Virus record (IMG/VR): IMGVR_UViG_3300042691_018704
Span: 1 to 62,485 of that record
Direction: 5' to 3' (one strand)
Source of the DNA: a virus
DNA length: 62,485 bases
This document shows, piece after piece, positions 31,725 to 41,239 of this stretch (its first letter is position 1; each line of letters begins with the position of its first letter). The notes under the pieces were generated by a model that did no database searches, was not told the DNA's origin, and saw only the letters and a program-made list of their open reading frames with translations. The translations under genes were made by a program, and so were the position numbers.

Positions 31725-33584
31725 ATGGACGCTTCACAGAAGATTTTGTCAGATTTAACGGTGTATATGAAATACGCCAAATATGTTCCCGAGTTAAATA
31801 GAAGAGAAACATGGGACGAACTGGTTACAAGAAATATGGATATGCACATTAAGAAATATCCATCCTTAGAATCAGAGATTAGAGAAGTATATAAGTTGGT
31901 TTACAACAAAAAAGTGTTACCTTCAATGAGATCACTTCAATTTGGGGGAAGACCAATTGAAATATCACCAAACAGAATTTATAACTGTTCTTACTTACCG
32001 ATAGACCACTTGGATAGTTTTGCTGAGTGTATGTTCTTATTGTTAGGTGGTACAGGTGTTGGTTATTCTGTTCAGAAACATCACGTAGATAAATTACCTG
32101 AAATTAGAAAACCATCGGCAACAAGAAAAAGAAGATACTTGGTTGGTGATAGTATTGAAGGATGGGCGGATGCGATTAAAGTATTGATGAAGTCATATTT
32201 TGGTCAAAACACATCAACACCTGATTTTGATTTTTCAGATATCCGACCAAAAGGTGCTGCATTGGTAACATCGGGTGGTAAAGCACCGGGTCCCCAACCA
32301 TTAAAAGATTGTGTTCATAATATCACAAAGGTATTAGATTCAAAAGAAGATGGTGATAGATTAAGTCCGATTGAGGTTCATGATATTGTTTGTCATATTG
32401 CGGATGCGGTACTAGCAGGTGGGATTCGTAGGGCAGCTTTGATTTCCTTGTTTAGTGCTGATGATGATGAGATGATTGCTTGTAAATCAGGTTCTTGGTG
32501 GGAAAACAATCCACAACGTGGTAGAGCAAATAACTCGGCAGTTCTTCTTCGTCACAAAATCACCAAAGAATTCTTTATGGAACTTTGGAAACGAGTTGAG
32601 TTGTCAGGTGCGGGAGAACCCGGTATCTACTTTACAAACGATAAAGATTGGGGAACCAACCCGTGTTGTGAGATCGCTTTGAGACCATATCAGTTTTGTA
32701 ACTTATGTGAGGTAAATGTATCAGATATTGAATCACAAGAAGACTTCAACACCCGAGTAAAAGCGGCGGCGTTCATTGGAACATTACAAGCGGGTTATAC
32801 TGATTTTCACTATCTACGAGATATTTGGAAGAAAACAACTGAAAAAGATGCGTTGATCGGTGTATCAATGACGGGTATTGGATCAGGAACTGTGTTAGGT
32901 TATGATATGACACAAGCGGCTACTATGGCTAATGAAGAGAATGAGCGAGTTGCGAAAATCATTGGTATCAATCCTGCGGCGAGATCTACAACAGTAAAAC
33001 CTGCGGGAACTACATCATTAACTCTTGGAACTTCATCGGGTATTCACGCTTGGCACAACGATTATTATGTTCGTCGTGTTCGTGTGGGTAAGAATGAACC
33101 AATTTATTCTTACTTGGTAGAGAATCACCCCGAGTTAGTGGAAGATGAGTATTTCCGTCCTCACGACACTGCGGTTATTTCCGTTCCACAAAAATCACCT
33201 GAAGGTGCTATTTTGAGAACTGAAAGTCCATTCCAAATCTTGGATCGTGTAAAACGTGTATCACAAGAATGGATTAAACCAGGTCACAGAACAGGTTCTA
33301 ATTCACATAACGTATCAGCAACCATTTCTTTGAAAGAAGATGAATGGGAATTGGCGGGTGAATGGATGTGGAATAATAGAAACTTCTATAATGGATTATC
33401 GGTTTTACCTTACGATGGGGGCAGTTACATTCAGGCACCTTTTGAAGATATTACTGAAGAAAGGTATTATGAGATGTTTGAAAAACTTCACTCTATTGAT
33501 TTATCAAAGGTTGTTGAAACCCAAGATAATACTGATTTGAGTGGTGAGTTAGCTTGTGCTGGTGGTGCTTGTGAGATTAAATAA
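31725..33584 (+). CDS. nrdJ: Class II (adenosylcobalamin-dependent) ribonucleotide reductase, 619 aa
   Basis: Reduces ribonucleotides to deoxyribonucleotides. The radical-site motif NPCCEIAL (Asn312, Cys314, Glu316) matches the class II RTPR pattern, and Cys325 (QFCNLCEV) lies 11 residues after Cys314, as do Cys408 and Cys419 in the Lactobacillus enzyme. Cys88 (IYNCSYLP) is the partner redox cysteine. A C-terminal redox pair, Cys611 and Cys616 in LACAGGACEIK, completes the set. At 619 residues it is about 120 shorter than that enzyme (739). No small subunit or activase is in the window, consistent with B12-based, oxygen-independent chemistry. Host cobalamin is needed. Confidence 0.9.
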   Translation: MDASQKILSDLTVYMKYAKYVPELNRRETWDELVTRNMDMHIKKYPSLESEIREVYKLVYNKKVLPSMRSLQFGGRPIEISPNRIYNCSYLPIDHLDSFAECMFLLLGGTGVGYSVQKHHVDKLPEIRKPSATRKRRYLVGDSIEGWADAIKVLMKSYFGQNTSTPDFDFSDIRPKGAALVTSGGKAPGPQPLKDCVHNITKVLDSKEDGDRLSPIEVHDIVCHIADAVLAGGIRRAALISLFSADDDEMIACKSGSWWENNPQRGRANNSAVLLRHKITKEFFMELWKRVELSGAGEPGIYFTNDKDWGTNPCCEIALRPYQFCNLCEVNVSDIESQEDFNTRVKAAAFIGTLQAGYTDFHYLRDIWKKTTEKDALIGVSMTGIGSGTVLGYDMTQAATMANEENERVAKIIGINPAARSTTVKPAGTTSLTLGTSSGIHAWHNDYYVRRVRVGKNEPIYSYLVENHPELVEDEYFRPHDTAVISVPQKSPEGAILRTESPFQILDRVKRVSQEWIKPGHRTGSNSHNVSATISLKEDEWELAGEWMWNNRNFYNGLSVLPYDGGSYIQAPFEDITEERYYEMFEKLHSIDLSKVVETQDNTDLSGELACAGGACEIK

Positions 33585-33603
33585 ATGATTAAACTGTCTA
33601 ACA

Positions 33604-33629
33604 AAGGGGTGGGATTCCACCCCTTTTTT
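33604..33629 (+). terminator. Rho-independent terminator after the ribonucleotide reductase
   Basis: Nine-bp stem AAGGGGTGG / CCACCCCTT with a GATT loop and T-run. Ends the replication/nucleotide block. Confidence 0.92.
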
Positions 33630-33636
33630 ATCTAAA

Positions 33637-33645
33637 ATATTTATG
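33637..33645 (+). promoter_or_regulatory. Putative late promoter motif ATATTTATG after the terminator
   Basis: Eight bases past the terminator. The first possible ATG (33643) is inside it, the next at 33649. Confidence 0.5.
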
Positions 33646-33840
33646 TTTATGATAGGTACGATTTTTAGAGTTTTACTCTTACCGTTTATTTTGTATTATT
33701 TATATAACTGGCATGTTGCCGTTTATCTAAACTTTAATTGTATAACCCATGAATGGTTTTATTTGGGAGGTGTGATTTATGAAGGAATTTATAGAAGGAA
33801 AACATTATTATCTGGATGGTGGAAAAGTAGTATTCACTGA
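33643..33840 (+). CDS. Possible small membrane protein, 65 aa (63 from the second Met)
   Basis: The N-terminal part is a hydrophobic helix (MIGTIFRVLLLPFILYYLY) that could be a membrane anchor. The C-terminal 20 codons overlap the next gene by 62 bases in another frame, which lowers confidence. The true start may be the ATG at 33649 because the one at 33643 lies within the promoter motif. It may instead be the untranslated leader of the downstream DUF5522 gene. Confidence 0.35.
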   Translation: MFMIGTIFRVLLLPFILYYLYNWHVAVYLNFNCITHEWFYLGGVIYEGIYRRKTLLSGWWKSSIH

Positions 33841-33994
33841 ACAGTATCATTTGGATCGGGGATCCTGTTGTGGATCCGGTTGTCGTCATTGTCCTTATGA
33901 TGAGGAGACGAGACAAGAGATGATAAACAAAAGAAAAGTTGTTACAACAACGTATGATAAAATCCAAGAAATAAAAAAGGAGATGGGTCAATAA
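33779..33994 (+). CDS. DUF5522-type small Cys protein, 71 aa
   Basis: The segment GKVVFTEQYHLDRGSCCGSG followed by CRHCPYDEE matches the DUF5522 signature known from Bacteroidetes, with four Cys (CC, C, C) placed for metal binding. The C-terminal part is a charged helix. One of the few genes here with a good Shine-Dalgarno sequence (GGGAGG, 8 bases before ATG). Function of the family is unknown; its presence in a phage suggests capture from the host. Confidence 0.8.
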   Translation: MKEFIEGKHYYLDGGKVVFTEQYHLDRGSCCGSGCRHCPYDEETRQEMINKRKVVTTTYDKIQEIKKEMGQ

Positions 33995-34011
33995 TACTTT
34001 TCTAGTATGTT

Positions 34012-34020
34012 GTATTTATA
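34012..34020 (+). promoter_or_regulatory. Putative late promoter motif GTATTTATA before gp25
   Basis: 4 bases before the ATG at 34025; leader would be almost absent. Confidence 0.6.
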
Positions 34021-34024
34021 AAAT

Positions 34025-34486
34025 ATGGCAAATGGTATAACATATGGTATAAACTTTCCTTTTAGGGATTCGTTTAATGGTAAGTATCTTGATTTATCGG
34101 ATACTAGTAATGAAGAAATTAGAAGTGATTTAATTCATTTATTGCTAACCCGTAAGGGTAGTAGGTATTTTTTACCTGAATTTGGAACTCGTTTATATGA
34201 GTTGATATTTGAACCTATGGATGGTCCAACATTTGCGAGTATTGAAGATGAGATTAGAAAATCTGTTGAACAATTTATACCGAATTTAAGAATTAACAAA
34301 ATCACCATAACTGCGGCATCGGATGAAGAGGAAACTTTATTGGTGTCAAATATTGGGAATACATTTAATCAGGAGTTGTATATACCTAATCAAGCAACAT
34401 CGGAATATACTGCTAGAGTTAGAATAGATTATACTATTACATCTGATGTGTTTAGTCCTAGTGATTTTGTAATTATCAATATTTAA
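34025..34486 (+). CDS. gp25: Baseplate wedge protein, gp25-like, 153 aa
   Basis: Conserved wedge subunit that starts sheath assembly. Shows the family core: DLIHLLLTRKGSRYFLPEFG with TRLYELIFEPMDG (the E-P-R-type loop is PEFGTRL here) and the helix IEDEIRKSVEQFIPNL, then beta strands LRINKITITAAS and ARVRIDYTI. Length is near T4 gp25 (132). It begins the second virion block and is 4 bases from the gp6-like gene. Confidence 0.9.
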   Translation: MANGITYGINFPFRDSFNGKYLDLSDTSNEEIRSDLIHLLLTRKGSRYFLPEFGTRLYELIFEPMDGPTFASIEDEIRKSVEQFIPNLRINKITITAASDEEETLLVSNIGNTFNQELYIPNQATSEYTARVRIDYTITSDVFSPSDFVIINI

Positions 34487-34490
34487 TATT

Positions 34491-36329
34491 ATGGCAAATA
34501 AAAAAATATCATATGTTCCTCGCGACTTTCAAGAGTTAAGAGATGAGTTGGTTGGATATGTTAGCACATATTACCCCGAATTAATTCAAAACGTTAATGA
34601 CGCTGCGTTATTTTCGGTTTTTTTGGACCTAAACGCTGCGGTTGCGGATAATTTACATTATCACATTGACAGAAGTATTCAAGAAACAGTTCTTCAATAT
34701 GCTCAACAAAAAACGTCAATATATAATATTGCAAGGACGTATGGTTTAAAGATTCCGGGGCAGAGACCATCTGTTGCCTTGGCTGATTTTTCAATTACGG
34801 TTCCTGCGTTTGGTGATAAGGAAGACACTAGATATTTGGGTATGTTAAGAGCGGGATCACAGGCGGTTGGTTCGGGACAAGTTTTTGAATTGGTTAATGA
34901 TTGTGATTTTTCATCACCCTTCAATAATGAGGGGTATCCAAACCGATTAAAGATTCCAAACTTTGATGCTAATGGAAATTTAATTAACTATACAATCACA
35001 AAACGTGAAGTAATTGTGAATGGTATTACTAAGGTATTAAAGAAGGTTATTAATACATCGGACGTTAGACCATTTTTGGAGGTATTTCTTCCCGAGAAAA
35101 ATGTTTTGGGAGTCACTGCAATCATTCAAAAAGATGGTACATCTTATGTTAATACACCATCAAATCAAGACTTTTTAACTTTAGAGGGAAAATGGTATGA
35201 GGTTGATGCGTTAATCCAAGATAGAGTGTTTATTGAGGATCCCACAAAAACATCTGACAATCCCGGTGTTAAAGTTGGGCAATATATTCAAACGGATAAT
35301 AGATTTATTACAGAATATACACCCGAAGGGTATTTCAAACTAACTTTTGGTGGTGGAACTAATTCTGCAGAAGATCAATTAAGAGAATTTACAAGATTGG
35401 GGGTACCGATTAATTTATCAAACTATCAAAATACTTTGGCGTTGGGTAATGCACCGACGGTAAATACAACATTTTTTATTCAATATAGAATAGGTGGTGG
35501 TTTATCATCAAACATAGGTGTGAGTGCTATTAATACACTTGGAACTATTGATTTTAGTGTGGTTGGTCCATCACAAGATATTAATACGAGTGTTGTTAAT
35601 TCATTGAGGGTTAATAATGTTACCGCTGCGGTGGGTGGTGCTAACCAACCAAATATTGAAGAAGTTAGAAATTTTGTTTCATATAACTTTGCGGCACAAA
35701 ATAGAGCGGTAACAGTTAATGATTATGAAGCAATAATTAGAAAAATGCCATCTAAATTTGGTGCACCGGCAAAAGTGGCAATAGTTGAAGAAGATAATAA
35801 AATTAAAATACAAATATTATCTTATGATACTACAGGTAAATTAACGCAAACAGTATCAAACACATTGAAAAATAATTTGGCAACATATCTATCAAACTAT
35901 AGAATGATGAATGATTATGTTCAAATTGATGTTGCCGAGGTTTTAGATTTAGCGGTTGATTTATCAGTTGTTTTGGATGGGGCACAAAACCAAGGTGTTG
36001 TGGTTTCATCTATCATTGATTTAATATCCACATATATGAACCCACTTACAAGACAATTAGGTCAAAATGTGTTTGCTTCGGATATTAATAGGTTAGTCCA
36101 AGCCCAAAACGGGGTTATTTCTGTATCGGATATTAGTTTCTATGGTAAGGTTGGTGGTGAATACAGTTCATCCGAAACATCACAACCGTATGAGGATGAT
36201 ACTACCAAAAAAATTGGATTGGTTGATCAAACAATATTTGCAACACCATCACAAATTTATCAAGTTAGATATCCGAATAAAGACATTACGGTTAGGGTTA
36301 AGAATTTAACTCAGGTAAGTTTTTCATAA
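34491..36329 (+). CDS. gp6: Baseplate wedge protein, gp6 / gpJ-like, 612 aa
   Basis: Forms the baseplate ring with gp25 and gp53. Typical start YVPRDFQELRDELVGYVST, then NDAALFSVFLDLNAAVADNL and HYHIDRSIQETVLQYAQQ, the conserved helical domain of the baseplate J family. The C-terminal domain begins near AAQNRAVTVNDYEAIIRKMP (residue ~400), the signature second half of the family, and ends with beta segments. Length is close to T4 gp6 (660). Directly follows gp25 as in many myoviruses. Confidence 0.9.
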   Translation: MANKKISYVPRDFQELRDELVGYVSTYYPELIQNVNDAALFSVFLDLNAAVADNLHYHIDRSIQETVLQYAQQKTSIYNIARTYGLKIPGQRPSVALADFSITVPAFGDKEDTRYLGMLRAGSQAVGSGQVFELVNDCDFSSPFNNEGYPNRLKIPNFDANGNLINYTITKREVIVNGITKVLKKVINTSDVRPFLEVFLPEKNVLGVTAIIQKDGTSYVNTPSNQDFLTLEGKWYEVDALIQDRVFIEDPTKTSDNPGVKVGQYIQTDNRFITEYTPEGYFKLTFGGGTNSAEDQLREFTRLGVPINLSNYQNTLALGNAPTVNTTFFIQYRIGGGLSSNIGVSAINTLGTIDFSVVGPSQDINTSVVNSLRVNNVTAAVGGANQPNIEEVRNFVSYNFAAQNRAVTVNDYEAIIRKMPSKFGAPAKVAIVEEDNKIKIQILSYDTTGKLTQTVSNTLKNNLATYLSNYRMMNDYVQIDVAEVLDLAVDLSVVLDGAQNQGVVVSSIIDLISTYMNPLTRQLGQNVFASDINRLVQAQNGVISVSDISFYGKVGGEYSSSETSQPYEDDTTKKIGLVDQTIFATPSQIYQVRYPNKDITVRVKNLTQVSFS

Positions 36330-36340
36330 GATACACTTTT

Positions 36341-36349
36341 ATATTTATT
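36341..36349 (+). promoter_or_regulatory. Putative late promoter motif ATATTTATT (distal copy)
   Basis: Just after the gp6 stop; 51 bases before the next ATG. One of two copies in this gap. Confidence 0.45.
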
Positions 36350-36377
36350 AAATTATTTTTTGAAAATGGTGTATAAA

Positions 36378-36386
36378 CTATTTATT
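36378..36386 (+). promoter_or_regulatory. Putative late promoter motif CTATTTATT (proximal copy)
   Basis: 14 bases before the ATG at 36401. Confidence 0.5.
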
Positions 36387-36400
36387 CAAAAAGAGATTTA

Positions 36401-39400
36401 ATGTCAAATACATATAGGATTCGTACTGAAGTAGGAATTGATCAAAATATTAAAATCAATTTAGAACAGGATTATGAGTTTTTGGAGATACTTTCTTTGA
36501 AAATTCAACAAGCAAATGATTATACGAGATCCTGTGCTGATTATGGGGTTGTTGTTGGTAGGGTGATTGCCAACGGAGGATTAGGGATACCTAATGTTAG
36601 AATATCTGTATTTATTCCGATTACTGAGGCGGATACTCAAGATCCTGTTATTTCCGCTCTTTATCCATATACTCAAGTATCGGATATTAATGAAGATGGT
36701 TATAGATACAATCTATTACCTTATATTCAGTCGTATGAAGGTCACACACCGACCGGAACTTTTCCATCGGAAACTGACGCATTAACCGATCAAACGGTTA
36801 TTCAAGTATATGATACCTATTACAAATATGTGGTAAAGACAAACGAGAGTGGGGACTTTATGATTTTTGGTGTTCCTATTGGTGATTACGTTTTGTTTAT
36901 GGATATGGATGTGTCCGACATTGGTGAGTTTTCATTATCACCACAAGATTTAATCCGAGCAGGAAAAGCAACGCCCGAACAATTGGATGGTATCAAATTT
37001 AAGAGTTCGACAAATTTATCGGAATTACCTCAAATAATTACATTAGCAAAAAATATTCAAGTAGAACCATTTTGGGGTGATAGTGAAGTTTGTAATATTA
37101 GTATTACAAGAAAAGATTTTGATTTAAGAAAAGAATTTGGGTTGAATATAAATCCAACCGCGACCTTTATGGGGTCAATCTTTTCCAACAATGATGAGGA
37201 TGCTATCAATAGAAGTAAAAGAAATAATTCGGGAGACAGTAATGGATGTAAAACGGGTAAAAGATTAGGTAAGTTGTGTAATGCGACAGTAGGTCCGGGT
37301 CAAATACTATCAATTCGTCAAACTGTTGGATTAGACGTGAATGGGTTTCCTGTTTTAGAACAATTCAATTTAGAAAACAACGGAAAAGTTATTGATGAAA
37401 ACGGAACGTGGTTAATTGAGATTCCTATGAATATGGACTATGTTACCACAAATGAATTTGGTGAAAGAGTGATAAGTAAAGATCCTACAGTTGGTATTCC
37501 CACAAGTGCGAAATATAGATTTAAGGTATCTTGGGATCAACCAAGGGGTTTTGAAGTGGGTATTAAACGAGCAAATTTCTTAGTTCCAAACATTAAAGAA
37601 CATGGTTGGACAAGTTCAAGTGTGGATCCTGCAAAATATACAAGTAACCAAAATAATGTTCCCGACGATCCTGCTGCGTTTTTGGCGGTAAAAAAATCAT
37701 ATGCTTTTAGTTTGGATTGGGATGATTATTATGATGTTGATGCTGCTATAAATTGTGAGGACACTTTTTATAAATTTGAATATAATAAAATTTATACTAT
37801 TTCTCAATTCATTGATTATTATAGAAAAGGTGCAAACAGACAAAGATTTATTGGTATTAAACAAGTTACCGATCCGACGTGTGAAGGTGAGGTTAATAAG
37901 TTTCCTGTGACCGATGCGTTTAGAGATAATAATTTCCAAATTATTATTGTAAATTTCTTTTTAACAATACTTGGTTTATTAATTGTTCCTTTAACTATTG
38001 CATTACATATTTTGGTTCCTATATTTTATTTTGTTCAATGGTTGTTGTGTAACTTTGTTAAGGGTATTGTGAATGTTATTAATATATTAATTGGTTTTTT
38101 ACAAAAATTAGGATTTAGCACTAAAAAATTAGATAGAGTTGATTGTCCAAATATTAATGTATTAACAAAAGGGTTAGCACTTTCCAACCTATCATATCCC
38201 GATTGTGAATCGTGCGATTGTAGTCAAACCGATCAGGATGAATATTCCGATTCAAGCACATCTAATTGGACCGAGGGTAATGTTGTTTCGGACATTGCTC
38301 AATTATCAGACATTTCTATATACGATGTTAATAATTTGGGACTTGCCGATGATAGTCAGAAAAACAAAGTATCAAACATAATTGCGGGTAACCAAGAGGT
38401 ATCACCTGGTTTGAAAGTTCCTGTTTCATTACCCGATGGTTGGGAAAATATTAATGATTGGAGAAGTAGGGATTTAACATTGGCAGAAAGAATTAATTTA
38501 TTTAATACGAAATCTAAATTTTTTAATAATGATGTTGCTGCATTTAATTTTGGTGATGGTGTAAAGGGTTTGAATCAAATTAAAGTTACGATTAGACCCG
38601 ACTTAACTGCGAACACAGGTAAATTCCACTATGACAATGTAATTGCAGTTATGGTTAATCCTGGCGCGTTGGATAACTATGTTCCCGGAACTATATTATC
38701 ATTCGTTGATCCTACATTAAGTAATGACCCAAATCCTATGGTAACATATACGGGTACAACTCAAACGGGTACGAGTGGTAGAACTGTTAATAAGACACAA
38801 TTAACAATAAGTTATGCTAATCCTGCATCGGACACTGCGCCCGAATTAACAACAACATATGCGGTAACTCAAACCGATGAAACAAGGCATTTGAGATTTG
38901 CCGCTGACATTGAATATTTCCAAGTGATACAAGGATATAAGATTTCGGATATATTAAATAATCCTAATCTTAATACGTCATTTAACGTTAGCGATATTAA
39001 CAATAGACACGGATTCTTTTGGGAGTATGTTTATAACTCATCCAAAGTTTTTAGGGGTTCAGATACTAACAATCCTATAATTTTGAATCCTATGATGCAA
39101 ATTCAAAATTACCAAGATTATGTAGTATTATTTTTGGTAAGGGGTGTTGATCCGAACTCTCAAAAAATGAAAGTGTCCTATGATTTATCAAGAATGTTTT
39201 CTAAACCATATGGAACTGTTGTTGTAACGGGTGATTATAAACTTAACCATCCGATTAGAAACAGACAGGTAAATGCCGGTTCTTCATTAAGATTACCTAA
39301 CCATGATTCAATAACGACAAATAGTACGGTTAGTAACGGACAACGAGTATTCTTTCCCTCATTCTCAATTTCGGCGACAACGTTCATACCATATCAAACG

Positions 39401-41239
39401 GGTAATCTTAAATATTATTCAGCATTGGATATTAATACGATAACTAATGGTTATTTGATTGATAATTCTTTAAGTAATACAAACTTAACAACGGGTGAAA
39501 TTAATTATAACTTGGCTTATTTTTATTTGACAGCACCTAATACTAGGAAAAACAAATTAGTTAATAATGGTAATAGTTATAGAGGGTATATTCAGGATGA
39601 ATATGTTGATGGTGGTGGTTATCAATTTTATGATAATACAGCACAATATTGGGCACCGACATACGGAACTCTAACAACCACCGTTTCATCACAATCTTAT
39701 TTAGTTTTAAGAACGGATAGGTTACCTACATCATCAAATGTTGAAACTTATGGTAATAATGGGTATGCGTTGATGCAAAACAGAAACTTCTTTATTCAAA
39801 TCTTTAATGAGGATGGAAGTGCGGTTCCAAATCCGGGATCATCTGCCGATCAAATTTTATATAATCCGACAGAAGATAAGGATGATAGTCCCGATGATAT
39901 TCAAATCATTACTGCAACTACAGCGGCGTATTCTTGTGAAGGTATGACTGCTATGGATTGTTTAACATCGGTGAATGGTGAATTCACATTACTTCCTTCT
40001 TCGGGTGAGTGTAATACGAATGTTAGAAACAAGTTGGTGGTTACTCAGGGATGTTATAGATTGGTTACGGCACCTATTGTTTCATTGTTTGGTAGAAATA
40101 ATGATATTAAATTGGCAACCGAATGGTTAAGTAGGTTTAGAATAACAAACGCTGCGTGTCAAGGGGCGTTTGCACATAGTTTCTTTAATTCTTGGGTAAA
40201 TGGAACATTGTTTATGTATCCATACAAGAACGACAGATTTTTTGATGGTAATAATAATCCTTATTTTAGGTATTGTACCGACACTATATTCCAATATAGT
40301 GGATCTACAACCAAGAGATCTTTCTATTATAGATCATCACCTTATAATGATAATACTAATAAATTTATAGGTAGGGAGACGGATTATAATAGAGGTTCTA
40401 ATACTAAAAATTTGATGTCACCTACAACTATATTGGATTTAGGACCTAAATTTTCTTGGAGTAGTCAAATAAATTTGGGACCACAATATGAAGGGTATAT
40501 TGCCAATAGGTTACAAACAACATCATTCTCAAGTATTGATGATTTATTGTTTTTGTTTTTATCGTCAAGATTAATGAACAGCACGTTCTTTGGTAAAGCG
40601 TTTGGATTAGGTGCCGGTAGTATTGAAGCGTTCTTTAACCGACAGGAAAAGGTAAATGGTGATTATGCTCAAATGTTGCAAACTAATAGCACGTTTGGTA
40701 TTAAACCGTTTGATTTTGATGCTTATCAAGATTCGAGTGACAGTCCGATTTATGTTGATACTAATGTGTTTGGCGTGTTTTATGATAGTGAAACGGAAAC
40801 AAGAGATTTGGTAAGTCCAAAAAGATTGGTTAGATTACAAACGCCATCTCAGATCTTCGCCGATTATATACCGACTAACTCACAAGAGGTTCCATTTTAC
40901 TATTGGACTTTAGATTTAGAGGATGGTGTTATTTTCGGTAGTGAAGATAATACATGGGTGACAGATTCGGCGACATTTTATAGTAAAAAGTACCAACAAT
41001 TAGATAGAACGAACGCACCTTATTTTCAACCGAGTCCAAACAACTATGAAGATAGAAGAGGGTATATTTATCAAAAGGATAATAACGGTAATTACTTCGC
41101 AAGAGTTGTTCCCGGTTCCAATAATTCTAAAATAATTCAGGGTAACCCTTGGTATTTTTATTTTGGGTTAAAAAAGGGAAAAACTTCTTTGGATAGATTT
41201 TTCGCATTATACGTAACAGGTGAAATAGATAATGATTAA
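36401..41239 (+). CDS. Very large baseplate-associated protein with transmembrane-like hairpin, 1612 aa
   Basis: Probably a baseplate wedge/peripheral protein, from its position after gp6 (T4 gene order 6-7). The N-terminus has a carboxypeptidase-regulatory-like beta domain (GVVVGRVIANGGLGIPNVR, then KTNESGDFMIFGVPIGDYV). At residues ~511-567 there are two long hydrophobic stretches (FQIIIVNFFLTILGLLIVPL and ILVPIFYFVQWLLCNFVKGI, plus VINILIGFLQKLG) that look like a membrane hairpin, followed by a Cys cluster (DCESCDC). The remaining 1000 residues are beta-rich and unrecognised. Ends ATGA-type overlap (8 bases) with the next gene. Confidence 0.7.
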   Translation: MSNTYRIRTEVGIDQNIKINLEQDYEFLEILSLKIQQANDYTRSCADYGVVVGRVIANGGLGIPNVRISVFIPITEADTQDPVISALYPYTQVSDINEDGYRYNLLPYIQSYEGHTPTGTFPSETDALTDQTVIQVYDTYYKYVVKTNESGDFMIFGVPIGDYVLFMDMDVSDIGEFSLSPQDLIRAGKATPEQLDGIKFKSSTNLSELPQIITLAKNIQVEPFWGDSEVCNISITRKDFDLRKEFGLNINPTATFMGSIFSNNDEDAINRSKRNNSGDSNGCKTGKRLGKLCNATVGPGQILSIRQTVGLDVNGFPVLEQFNLENNGKVIDENGTWLIEIPMNMDYVTTNEFGERVISKDPTVGIPTSAKYRFKVSWDQPRGFEVGIKRANFLVPNIKEHGWTSSSVDPAKYTSNQNNVPDDPAAFLAVKKSYAFSLDWDDYYDVDAAINCEDTFYKFEYNKIYTISQFIDYYRKGANRQRFIGIKQVTDPTCEGEVNKFPVTDAFRDNNFQIIIVNFFLTILGLLIVPLTIALHILVPIFYFVQWLLCNFVKGIVNVINILIGFLQKLGFSTKKLDRVDCPNINVLTKGLALSNLSYPDCESCDCSQTDQDEYSDSSTSNWTEGNVVSDIAQLSDISIYDVNNLGLADDSQKNKVSNIIAGNQEVSPGLKVPVSLPDGWENINDWRSRDLTLAERINLFNTKSKFFNNDVAAFNFGDGVKGLNQIKVTIRPDLTANTGKFHYDNVIAVMVNPGALDNYVPGTILSFVDPTLSNDPNPMVTYTGTTQTGTSGRTVNKTQLTISYANPASDTAPELTTTYAVTQTDETRHLRFAADIEYFQVIQGYKISDILNNPNLNTSFNVSDINNRHGFFWEYVYNSSKVFRGSDTNNPIILNPMMQIQNYQDYVVLFLVRGVDPNSQKMKVSYDLSRMFSKPYGTVVVTGDYKLNHPIRNRQVNAGSSLRLPNHDSITTNSTVSNGQRVFFPSFSISATTFIPYQTGNLKYYSALDINTITNGYLIDNSLSNTNLTTGEINYNLAYFYLTAPNTRKNKLVNNGNSYRGYIQDEYVDGGGYQFYDNTAQYWAPTYGTLTTTVSSQSYLVLRTDRLPTSSNVETYGNNGYALMQNRNFFIQIFNEDGSAVPNPGSSADQILYNPTEDKDDSPDDIQIITATTAAYSCEGMTAMDCLTSVNGEFTLLPSSGECNTNVRNKLVVTQGCYRLVTAPIVSLFGRNNDIKLATEWLSRFRITNAACQGAFAHSFFNSWVNGTLFMYPYKNDRFFDGNNNPYFRYCTDTIFQYSGSTTKRSFYYRSSPYNDNTNKFIGRETDYNRGSNTKNLMSPTTILDLGPKFSWSSQINLGPQYEGYIANRLQTTSFSSIDDLLFLFLSSRLMNSTFFGKAFGLGAGSIEAFFNRQEKVNGDYAQMLQTNSTFGIKPFDFDAYQDSSDSPIYVDTNVFGVFYDSETETRDLVSPKRLVRLQTPSQIFADYIPTNSQEVPFYYWTLDLEDGVIFGSEDNTWVTDSATFYSKKYQQLDRTNAPYFQPSPNNYEDRRGYIYQKDNNGNYFARVVPGSNNSKIIQGNPWYFYFGLKKGKTSLDRFFALYVTGEIDND

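Noticed and set aside
33734-33991. Minus-strand frame opposite the DUF5522 gene
   Set aside because: The plus strand shows a family signature and a Shine-Dalgarno sequence; the minus strand shows neither.
34025-34486. gp25 gene as a true lysozyme
   Set aside because: gp25 shares ancestry wording with lysozyme in some annotations, but the segment here is the structural gp25 core with no catalytic Glu/Asp set.
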